10,270 nt of DNA from Azoarcus sp031556475 (GTDB lineage Bacteria; Pseudomonadota; Gammaproteobacteria; Burkholderiales; Rhodocyclaceae), in NCBI GenBank assembly GCA_031556475.1, contig JAVBSY010000061.1, positions 1 through 10,270 on the forward strand, in the 5' to 3' direction. Shown piece after piece: positions 1-5,622 of the stretch. The first letter of the stretch is position 1. The number at the start of each line of letters is the position of its first letter. A program made the translations under genes and the position numbers. The notes beneath the pieces are model-generated. The model searched no databases and was not told where the DNA came from. It saw nothing but the letters and a program-made list of their open reading frames with translations.

Positions 1-1
1 C

Positions 2-412
2 ACCCCGGCGCTGCTGCCCTCGAACTATTGCAGCGACGTGCAGGAACGGCTGACGCTGTACAAACGGCTGGCCAACGGGGAATCGGAGGAAGACCTGCGC
101 GAATTGCAGGAGGAACTGATCGACCGCTTCGGCGAACTGCCACCGCAAACCCAGGCGCTGCTCGAAACTCACCGCCTGCGCCTGTTGGTGAAACCTTTCC
201 GTGTGCATAAACTCGATGCCTCGGAAGCGCAGATCAGCGTACAGTTCAGCCCCGACGCGCCGATCGATCCGGCCAAGGTCATCCTGCTCATCCAGAAGGA
301 CCGCAACACCAGGATGGCCGGCCCCGACCGCCTGATCCGCCGCGCCAGCCTGCCGGACCTGAAGCAGCGAGTGCAGGCAGTGAAAGAATTGCTCACGGCG
401 GTGAAAGCCTGA
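2..412 (+). CDS. mfd: Transcription-repair coupling factor Mfd, C-terminal fragment
   Basis: Only the last 136 codons are inside the window; the gene begins upstream and is read in the frame starting at base 2. The visible protein matches the Mfd C-terminal (TRCF, D7) region. It runs from a P-A-L-L-P-S-N-Y segment through E-R-L-T-L-Y-K-R-L-A and the E-L-I-D-R-F-G-E-L-P motif to a basic, helix-rich tail. In the family, Mfd is a large ATP-driven DNA translocase that removes RNA polymerase stalled at lesions and recruits UvrA; the D7 module controls UvrA access. The helicase motors are not visible here. The stop TGA is at 410-412. The gene ends 55 bases before corA, and an 8-bp inverted repeat spans the stop codon. 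I see no frameshift or damage. Identity is confident from the conserved C-terminal motifs. Confidence 0.9.
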   Translation, partial: TPALLPSNYCSDVQERLTLYKRLANGESEEDLRELQEELIDRFGELPPQTQALLETHRLRLLVKPFRVHKLDASEAQISVQFSPDAPIDPAKVILLIQKDRNTRMAGPDRLIRRASLPDLKQRVQAVKELLTAVKA

Positions 413-420
413 CACCGCCG
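396..420 (+). repeat. Hairpin spanning the mfd stop codon
   Basis: CGGCGGTG (396-403) and CACCGCCG (413-420) are perfect 8-bp inverted arms around a 9-base loop that contains the TGA stop. No U-rich tract follows, so this is not a canonical intrinsic terminator. It may protect the 3' end of the mfd message or pause transcription. The structure is seen; the role is a guess. Confidence 0.5.
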
Positions 421-467
421 GACCGAAACCTGGACTGAAAACCGTCTCCACCACGGAGGGCGTATCC

Positions 468-1433
468 ATGCTCATCAACTGCATCGCCTACCAACACGGA
501 CGCAAGCTCGCCGACATCGGGATCACGGAAATCAGCAACTATGTCGCACGGCCGGATTGCTTCGTCTGGGTCGCGCTGAAAGACGCCTCGCTCGAAGAAC
601 TGGCGCAGATGAAGGAAGAATTCGGTCTGCACGAACTCGCCATCGAGGACGCGCACCACGGTCACCAGCGACCGAAGATCGAGGAGTACGGCGACGAGGT
701 GTTCGCCGTCATGCACCTGGTCGAGGAAGACGGCAACCACTTCAACATCGGCGAAGTGCATGTGTTCATCGGGGTCAATTACATCCTGTCGGTGCGCAAC
801 GGCAGCCAGCAAGGCTTTCTCGGCGTGCGCGCACGCTGCGAGCGCGAACCGAAAATGCTGGCAAAAGGTTCCGGCTACGTGTTCTACGCACTGATGGACG
901 CGGTGGTGGACCGCTACTTCCCGCTCATCGAAAAACTGGCAAACGAACTGGAAGCGATCGAGGACCGCATCTTCACCAAAGGCGCGGCCCAATCGACCAT
1001 TCGCCGTCTGTACCGGCTCAAGCGCAAGATCACCATCCTCAAGCACGCCGTAACCCCGCTGATGGAAGCCGCGGGCAAACTGCAGAGCGGCCGCGTGCCG
1101 GAGGTGTGCGGCAACACCCGCACCTACTTTCGCGATATTTACGATCACCTCGTGCGCATCAACGCCTCGCTCGACAGCACGCGCGAAACCATCACCACCG
1201 CGATCCAGGTAAACCTGGCAATGGTCGCCATCGACCAGACAGAAGTGAGAAAGAAACTCGCGGCCTGGGCGGGGATTTTCGCCGTCGCCACCGCCTTCGC
1301 CGGCATATGGGGCATGAACTTCAAGGTGATGCCCGAACTGGAATGGCGTTGGGGCTACCCGCTGGCCCTGGGCCTGATCGCGGCTTCGTGCGGGATTCTC
1401 TACTGGCGCTTCCGGCGCGCGCGCTGGTTGTAA
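468..1433 (+). CDS. corA: CorA-family magnesium/divalent cation transporter
   Basis: This 321-residue protein has the length and architecture of CorA. A soluble N-terminal domain (about 1-240) is followed by a long helix and two transmembrane segments at the extreme C-terminus (about 263-283 and 297-314). The signature G-M-N tripeptide (282-284), the pore-entrance selectivity motif of the family, closes the first membrane segment. It is followed by the short acidic periplasmic loop containing M-P-E (288-290) and by a basic cytoplasmic tail. CorA channels are homopentamers that import Mg2+ and sometimes Co2+ or Ni2+. The ATG at 468 is supported by GGAGGG at 455-460, 7 bases upstream. The gene lies downstream of mfd on the same strand and converges with the chemoreceptor gene. 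No Mg-sensing leader is visible in the 55-base gap. Substrate preference between Mg2+ and other cations cannot be read from the sequence. Confidence 0.93.
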   Translation: MLINCIAYQHGRKLADIGITEISNYVARPDCFVWVALKDASLEELAQMKEEFGLHELAIEDAHHGHQRPKIEEYGDEVFAVMHLVEEDGNHFNIGEVHVFIGVNYILSVRNGSQQGFLGVRARCEREPKMLAKGSGYVFYALMDAVVDRYFPLIEKLANELEAIEDRIFTKGAAQSTIRRLYRLKRKITILKHAVTPLMEAAGKLQSGRVPEVCGNTRTYFRDIYDHLVRINASLDSTRETITTAIQVNLAMVAIDQTEVRKKLAAWAGIFAVATAFAGIWGMNFKVMPELEWRWGYPLALGLIAASCGILYWRFRRARWL

Positions 1434-1622
1434 CGCAGCGGGGCCGGAAACGCCAAAGAAGCGTGCCGGGGGATGGTGCGACCCGGTTTTCGACACCGTG
1501 CCCGCAAACAGAAGCGCAGCCCTCGCCCCGACTGCCGCCGCCCATCGAACCTGATTGGCCCGGAGCCATGCGGCTACACGCGTCGCATCATCGGCGGTGA
1601 AAACCAGGCAACTGCCGCACCG

Positions 1623-2996
1623 TCACAGCACCTCTCCATCCGCGCCTACCATTGCCCGGGATTCCGCCGCATGCAACTTGACAAGCAGCGAAGCAAGTCC
1701 ATCGACCTGATGTTTGATGATCTCGATGGATTCCCTGGAGTCGTGCGAGCAGTTTTTCGATTGGTCGGCCAGATCAAGGCAATGTTTCAGACTGCCCAGG
1801 GAGATTTCCACCCCTTTCTGCGCCTCTGCGATCATCTTCTCGATTTCGATTGCCTGCATGTCGCTTTTTTCCGCCAGTTTTCTGACTTCGTCGGCGACAA
1901 TCGCAAACCCCCTGCCATGCTCTCCCGCCCTGGCGGCCTCGATTGCCGCATTCAGCGCCAGCAGATTCGTCTGGGAAGCGATATCCCGAATTGCCTTGGC
2001 AATGACGCCGACGTTCTCCGAAATACTGGTCAGATTTCTCGCTTCATCGGCTGAGGCGGAAACGGCGCCGGACAGGGACTCCATATACGTTTCCGTTTCC
2101 CGCCCCAGATCCTGGGCCTTTGTCGCATCGACTTTGGCAAGATCCGTCAGGCGTACGGCTTCGAGAATCTTTTCCCGGTCTTCCATCTGGTTGTTCTGTG
2201 CAAGCGTGATATCGCTGGCCAACTTTACGACGCGGACAACCTCGCCGACGTCGTTGACGATCGGCGTATAGGATGCTTCGAGCCATACGAAGTCTCCAGC
2301 CCTGTTCTTTCTCCTGAAGGTTCCGCTGATGGAAACGCCCTTTCTGAGCTGGCTCCAGAATTTTTCATATTGGGGTGACGCCGCAAATGCGGCATCACAG
2401 AAAGTTCTATGATGCTGCCCTCGCAACTCGGCAAAGGAGTAGCCCATTGCTTCGAGAAATTTCGGGCTCGCTCCAATAACCTGAGCCTGCATATCGAATT
2501 CGATCAACAGCATGGAACCTTTGGCCGCCTCCATGGTTGCCTTGGCCATCAGTTCCTCATCGGCGCGTTCGGTGACATCCTGGGCGATTTTGACGACCTT
2601 GCAGGTTTTTCCAGCCTTATCGAGCACAGCGTTATACGAAGCCTCCAGCCAAACGGTGGAGCCGTCTTTTTTTACCCGCTTGAACCTTCCGGATATGAAC
2701 TCCCCTGAACGGAGCTTTTGCCAGAACGCGGCATACTGACTATCCGCAACATACTCCGGCGGACAAAGCGTGCGGTGATTTTTTCCGATCAATTCGGTCT
2801 TCGAATACCCCATCGCCGCCATGAAATTCTGATTGGCATCCAGAATCTGTCCATCCGGAGAAAACTCGATAATCAGCATCGAGCGGTCCAGCGCCTCCAT
2901 TAACGCTTGAGCGGAAACTTTATTCGCGGTATCGACTGCGCCAGACGCACTCGTGTCGTTCGGAGGTTTACCTGAGAAAAAATTCATGATACCCAC
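1623..2996 (-). CDS. Cytoplasmic methyl-accepting chemoreceptor with two PAS domains (BdlA-like architecture)
   Basis: The 457-residue protein has no hydrophobic segment, so it should be a soluble chemoreceptor. It starts with a short linker, then two PAS domains (about 35-145 and 157-267). These resemble each other closely, both carrying A-M-G-Y-S, H-R-T, F-W, L-R and V-W-L-E-A-S-Y, which suggests an internal duplication. The rest is a coiled-coil signalling domain with the conserved CheA/CheW-binding hairpin at about 339-378 (Q-T-N-L-L-A-L-N-A-A-I-E-A-A-R-A-G-E). Both helices flanking the tip are short, about 85 and 95 residues. There is no NWETF-type tail for CheR/CheB. The GTG start at 2996 is chosen because AAGGAG (3009-3004) lies 7 bases upstream; an in-frame ATG at 2987 is too far from it. 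The ligand or cofactor (heme, flavin or none) is unknown. The PAS-PAS-MCP order matches BdlA of Pseudomonas, linked to biofilm dispersal, but function should not be transferred. Confidence 0.9.
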   Translation of the reverse strand: MGIMNFFSGKPPNDTSASGAVDTANKVSAQALMEALDRSMLIIEFSPDGQILDANQNFMAAMGYSKTELIGKNHRTLCPPEYVADSQYAAFWQKLRSGEFISGRFKRVKKDGSTVWLEASYNAVLDKAGKTCKVVKIAQDVTERADEELMAKATMEAAKGSMLLIEFDMQAQVIGASPKFLEAMGYSFAELRGQHHRTFCDAAFAASPQYEKFWSQLRKGVSISGTFRRKNRAGDFVWLEASYTPIVNDVGEVVRVVKLASDITLAQNNQMEDREKILEAVRLTDLAKVDATKAQDLGRETETYMESLSGAVSASADEARNLTSISENVGVIAKAIRDIASQTNLLALNAAIEAARAGEHGRGFAIVADEVRKLAEKSDMQAIEIEKMIAEAQKGVEISLGSLKHCLDLADQSKNCSHDSRESIEIIKHQVDGLASLLVKLHAAESRAMVGADGEVL

Positions 2997-3130
2997 GATG
3001 CTTCTCCTTCATAGGGAAATATTTTTCGCTGCCAAGCCCTGAATCTCGGGGTTCGCTCTGGAACGATTCGTATCTGATACATCTCTATGCCAGTTGGACA
3101 AAGCACGCGGGATACCAGCTATCGAGCGAT

Positions 3131-3159
3131 AATTTAACGGCATATCCAAAAATGGCCAA
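3131..3159 (-). promoter_or_regulatory. Weak candidate promoter for the chemoreceptor gene
   Basis: On the minus strand TTGGCC (3159-3154) and TAAATT (3136-3131) are separated by 17 bases, each matching the sigma70 hexamers at 4 of 6 positions. The implied leader is about 130 bases. The region is AT-rich and chance matches are likely, so this is only a best guess. Confidence 0.18.
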
Positions 3160-3313
3160 AAAGAAGGAATGGCACTCTTTTTCTTTTTTTCATCGCCCCT
3201 GAACATACGCTTTTTCAATGCCACACCCATCCCGTCAATTTTTAAGCCATGGTGGCTACGGTTTGGAAAACAAAGTCATAATATGTAACATTTTTATTTA
3301 CCACAACCTTTCC

Positions 3314-3347
3314 GGGAATGTTCCCAGAAAATACCGCCTTTAGCGGT
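3314..3347. repeat. Two short inverted repeats side by side
   Basis: GGGAA (3314-3318) and TTCCC (3321-3325) form a symmetric site with a 2-base centre, the kind of symmetry seen in dimeric repressor operators. Just downstream, ACCGC (3333-3337) and GCGGT (3343-3347) form a 5-bp stem with a 5-base loop. Neither is assigned to a gene. They lie between the chemoreceptor leader and the GC-rich core. Confidence 0.3.
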
Positions 3348-3377
3348 GTCAAGAAACGTTTACGCACGAACAACCAA

Positions 3378-3401
3378 TTGAAATAAAAACCATCCTTTTT
3401 C
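3378..3401 (+). repeat. Direct repeat copy 1 bordering the GC-rich core
   Basis: TTGAAATAAAAAC (3378-3390) recurs exactly at 4006-4018. Extended to 24 bases (3378-3401 against 4006-4029), 20 positions agree, including a shared TTTTTC end. The two copies sit on either side of the GC-rich core, 628 bases apart. They could mark an old insertion or be duplicated regulatory DNA. Low complexity raises the chance of coincidence. Confidence 0.4.
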
Positions 3402-4005
3402 GCCGCCGAAACTAAATGCCATTTGCATCACATGCGTTTCGGGGCACATTCACAGTGGCCATCGCGCACAGATTGGCCATACGGGCGCAAGCTTCGACCG
3501 CTCGCACCCCAGGCAGCCGGGTACTCAGGCGCAATCCGGTCAAAGCCCTGAATCGGTAATCACCCTCCCCACGAGCACGCGCCGCAGCAGCCCCCCCGCC
3601 GCACAACCTTTCACTGGCAGCCGTTTCGACAATTCCGCTGCGCCCCCCTCCCCCGCAATACAGCCTCATCCCGCGAAGGAATGACAGTGCAAATGCCACG
3701 CTCACCCAGAGCGTCATGGATTTTTGCACATGCCGCAGGCACAACCGGTGCCAACCTGCTCGATTGGGGCAACGATCCGCCCGGACAGATCGGCCAATAC
3801 ATTCGCATCGCCGATGCCCAACCGATCGGATACCGCGAAGTAATACCTCCACTTGTCCGGACACAGACCGTTCCGAACGACAGGTTTGCCCAAACGCACC
3901 GGACACGAAGCCGCCATGCATCGCGCGCCGAATCAAAAAGCGCCACAGCCGCACCGCTGCCCGGGTGGCACCACGGGTATAAAAGAAATCATATGTAAAT
4001 ATTAT

Positions 4006-4029
4006 TTGAAATAAAAACAACGATTTTTC
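4006..4029 (+). repeat. Direct repeat copy 2, upstream of the nitrilase control region
   Basis: Second copy of the repeat at 3378-3401 (20 of 24 positions identical; the first 13 bases are identical). It lies just left of the palindrome at 4040-4064, so it may belong to the nitrilase promoter as an A/T-rich upstream element instead of marking an insertion border. Confidence 0.4.
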
Positions 4030-4039
4030 CTTTATTTTC

Positions 4040-4064
4040 AATACAAAAAAACGTTTTTTGTATT
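4040..4064. promoter_or_regulatory. Operator-like palindrome upstream of the nitrilase promoter
   Basis: The arms AATACAAAAAA (4040-4050) and TTTTTTGTATT (4054-4064) are perfect 11-bp inverted repeats around a 3-base ACG centre. The site ends 14 bases before the -35 hexamer at 4079, a position suited to an activator or to a repressor bound next to RNA polymerase. No U tract or GC-rich stem supports a terminator role. The TrmB-like regulator at 8168-7431 is the only DNA-binding regulator encoded nearby and is the natural candidate to bind it; that link is inference. Confidence 0.55.
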
Positions 4065-4078
4065 TTGGTCAAAAAAAT

Positions 4079-4107
4079 TTGACATCAACCCCCATGCGCT
4101 CAATAAT
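4079..4107 (+). promoter_or_regulatory. Strong sigma70-like promoter for the nitrilase operon
   Basis: TTGACA (4079-4084, a perfect -35) is separated by an optimal 17-base spacer from AATAAT (4102-4107, 5 of 6 matches to the -10 consensus). A very A/T-rich stretch lies directly upstream and could act as an UP element. Transcription would start near 4114, giving a leader of about 117 bases before the nitrilase ATG. The hexamers and spacing are directly visible; activity is inferred. Confidence 0.7.
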
Positions 4108-4110
4108 GCA

Positions 4111-4149
4111 TTGGCGCACGATTTCGTGCGTTTTTTGCGGATGCGCCAA
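4111..4149 (+). terminator. Terminator-like hairpin with a competing alternative stem in the nitrilase leader
   Basis: CGCACG (4115-4120) and CGTGCG (4125-4130) form a perfect GC-rich 6-bp stem with loop ATTT, followed directly by TTTTTT (4131-4136), the form of an intrinsic terminator. The 5' arm overlaps TTGGCGCA (4111-4118), whose exact 8-bp complement TGCGCCAA lies at 4142-4149. The two stems cannot form together, as in attenuators. The predicted start site (about 4114) lies at the edge of the 5' arm, so a transcript from that promoter would lose part of the alternative stem. The element may instead stop transcripts arriving from upstream. Confidence 0.5.
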
Positions 4150-4230
4150 CGCCCTGTCACTCCGGATCGACAAACGGACCCGATGTTGAAACGCGCAGCG
4201 CCCGTTAGTAACCATCCAGGAGGATTTTCG

Positions 4231-5163
4231 ATGAGAGACAAATATCTGGCGGCAGTCGTCCAAGCGGCCGCAGTGCCGTTCGACGCCGAAAGAAGCGCCG
4301 CCAAGGCGGTCGATTACATCCACGCAGCAGCCAGCAAGGGGGCGAAACTGATCGTGTTTCCGGAAGTATTCATTTCCGGCTACCCCAAGCTCGCGGCCTT
4401 CGGCGGTTCGGTCGGCCGCCGCACGCCGGAAGGGCGCGAGGCATTCCGCGTCTATAGCGCCGGCGCGATCGAGGTACCGGGGCCGATCACCGACCGTATC
4501 GGCGAAGCGGTCGCGGCTGCGGGACGCGCGGTCGTCATCGGCGTTCTGGAAATAGATCCGCTCAACGGCACGGTGGATTGCACCGTTTTGTTCTTCGACG
4601 ATAAGGGCAAGCTGCTGGGCAAGCACCGCAAGCTGATGCCGACCGCCACCGAACGCCTGATCTGGGGTTTCGGCGACGGCTCGACGATACCGGTGTTCGA
4701 TCTGCCGCAAGGCCGCATCGGTTCGGTGATCTGCTGGGAAAACTACATGCCGCTGTTCCGCATGGCGATGTACTCCAAGGGCATCACCGTCTACTGCGCG
4801 CCGACCGCCGACGACCGCGATACCTGGCTGCCGTCGATGCAGCATATCGCGCTCGAAGGGCGCTGCTACGTGCTGTCGGCCTGCCAGTACATCACGCGCG
4901 CCGAGTACCCACAGGACTACGAAGCACCTGTCGACCAGGGCGTGATGATGCGGGGCGGCTCCTGCATCGTCGACCCGCTGGGCAAAGTGCTGGCGGGGCC
5001 GAATTTCGCCGAAGAAACGATCCTGTACGCGGAGATCGACCACGACGACATCGTGCGCTCCCGTCTCGACTTCGACGCGACCGGACACTATTCCCGCCCG
5101 GAAATTTTCCGCCTGCTCGTCAACGAGAACCCGATGCCTCCCGTCGCGCCAATGAACGACTGA
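4231..5163 (+). CDS. Nitrilase (carbon-nitrogen hydrolase superfamily, nitrilase branch)
   Basis: The protein has 310 residues and carries the full Glu-Lys-Cys catalytic set of the nitrilase superfamily. E45 lies in F-P-E-V-F, K134 in K-H-R-K-L-M-P-T, and the nucleophile C168 in C-W-E-N-Y-M-P-L. The segment H-R-K-L-M-P-T-A-T-E-R-L-I-W-G-x-G-D-G-S (132-151) is typical of true nitrilases (EC 3.5.5.1), which convert a nitrile to a carboxylic acid and ammonia, as opposed to amidases or carbamoylases. There is no signal peptide, so it is cytoplasmic. The ATG at 4231 is fixed by AGGAGG (4218-4223), 7 bases upstream; the frame is open back to 4111 but without a better start. The C-terminal tail is short compared with many nitrilases of about 330-370 residues. 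It is followed by DUF485 and actP-like genes and is preceded by a palindrome and promoter. Aliphatic or arylaliphatic preference cannot be read. Confidence 0.92.
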   Translation: MRDKYLAAVVQAAAVPFDAERSAAKAVDYIHAAASKGAKLIVFPEVFISGYPKLAAFGGSVGRRTPEGREAFRVYSAGAIEVPGPITDRIGEAVAAAGRAVVIGVLEIDPLNGTVDCTVLFFDDKGKLLGKHRKLMPTATERLIWGFGDGSTIPVFDLPQGRIGSVICWENYMPLFRMAMYSKGITVYCAPTADDRDTWLPSMQHIALEGRCYVLSACQYITRAEYPQDYEAPVDQGVMMRGGSCIVDPLGKVLAGPNFAEETILYAEIDHDDIVRSRLDFDATGHYSRPEIFRLLVNENPMPPVAPMND

Positions 5164-5195
5164 CACCGGCAGCAGATCAATCGGGACAAAAACGA

Positions 5196-5209
5196 GGCAC
5201 CGGAGTGCC
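5196..5209 (+). repeat. Small hairpin between the nitrilase and DUF485 genes
   Basis: GGCAC (5196-5200) and GTGCC (5205-5209) form a 5-bp stem with a CGGA tetraloop inside the 126-base gap. No U tract follows, so it should not stop transcription. It may be a processing or stability element within a shared transcript. No convincing separate promoter for the next gene was found in this gap. Confidence 0.3.
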
Positions 5210-5289
5210 ACGCGAAATCCGCGAACAAGCGGTGTTCAGCCGTCCTCCGCGTCTCGATGACATCCCAAGTATGACTGGAAAGAGATTTC

Positions 5290-5622
5290 ATGAATGCGAA
5301 TACGCACGCAGACCTCTACGAGCGCCTGCGTCATAGCGAGAAATACCAGCAGTTGACGCGCGAACGCGACAGGCTGGCCCGGCTTTCGACCTGGCTCGTA
5401 TTGATCGGGTTGTACACTTTCATCGGCCTGGTGGCCTTCAACCCGGCGGTGATCTCCACACCGCTTTCCCAGGGGCACGCACTGTCTCAGGGGGTTCCGC
5501 TGGTCATCGGCCTGATGATCGCCTTCTGGCTGCTCGCCGGGTTTTATATCTACCGCGCCAACAGCCGTTTCGACATGCTGCAGCAAAGCCTGATACACGA
5601 AGCGATGGAGGGGAAGTCATGA
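5290..5622 (+). CDS. DUF485 inner-membrane protein, YjcH-like partner of the ActP symporter
   Basis: The 110-residue protein has a charged N-terminal cytoplasmic stretch (S-E-K-Y-Q-Q-L near 16-22). Two hydrophobic helices follow (about 34-51 and 67-88), then a short charged tail. Size, topology and position directly before an actP-type gene match the DUF485 family, exemplified by E. coli YjcH in the acs-yjcH-actP operon. The biochemical role of DUF485 proteins is not established; they are thought to accompany the symporter. Translation starts at ATG 5290, with only a weak GGAAAGAG (5277-5284) upstream. Its TGA overlaps the actP ATG by 4 bases (ATGA at 5619-5622), so the two are translationally coupled. 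No acs (acetyl-CoA synthetase) gene precedes it; a nitrilase takes that place. Confidence 0.85.
   Translation: MNANTHADLYERLRHSEKYQQLTRERDRLARLSTWLVLIGLYTFIGLVAFNPAVISTPLSQGHALSQGVPLVIGLMIAFWLLAGFYIYRANSRFDMLQQSLIHEAMEGKS

Larger units (their letters stand above)
2997..4078. other. Long gene-poor intergenic region, AT-rich flanks around a GC-rich core
   Basis: About 1.1 kb separates the chemoreceptor start from the nitrilase control region. Bases 3010-3410 and 3985-4078 are AT-rich with many A and T runs, while 3420-3980 is GC-rich. Several reading frames stay open in the core on both strands, including a 209-codon frame on the minus strand (4041-3412). None has a good ribosome binding site, domain or plausible composition, so I call no gene. 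The region holds short inverted repeats near 3314-3347 and a direct repeat bordering the core (separate entries). It could be a decayed insertion, a regulatory region or a small-RNA locus; the sequence alone does not decide. Confidence 0.6.

Noticed and set aside
393..1496. 367-codon open frame on the minus strand opposite corA
   Set aside because: It lies antisense to a clearly identified corA gene, is rich in H, R, V and D as antisense frames of GC-rich genes are, and shows no domain.
3009..3230. 73-codon minus-strand frame directly before the chemoreceptor
   Set aside because: No ribosome binding site, a lysine-rich start produced by an A/T run, and no recognisable motif.
3227..3238. CCATCCCGTCAA repeated at 8209-8220
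   Set aside because: One 12-base match within 10 kb is expected by chance. Both copies give TTGACG on the minus strand, but only the 8220-8193 copy has a usable -10 box.
4111..4126. Sigma54-type promoter at TTGGC before the nitrilase
   Set aside because: The spacing from GG at 4113-4114 puts CG, not GC, at the -12 position, so the essential dinucleotide is missing.
4111..4230. Forty extra N-terminal codons on the nitrilase frame
   Set aside because: The extension overlaps the terminator-like hairpin and the predicted transcription start, is not nitrilase-like, and AGGAGG is placed correctly for ATG 4231.
4069..5211. 380-codon open frame on the minus strand opposite the nitrilase
   Set aside because: Antisense of the nitrilase with low-complexity R/H/V composition; the plus-strand gene has all catalytic motifs and a good ribosome binding site.
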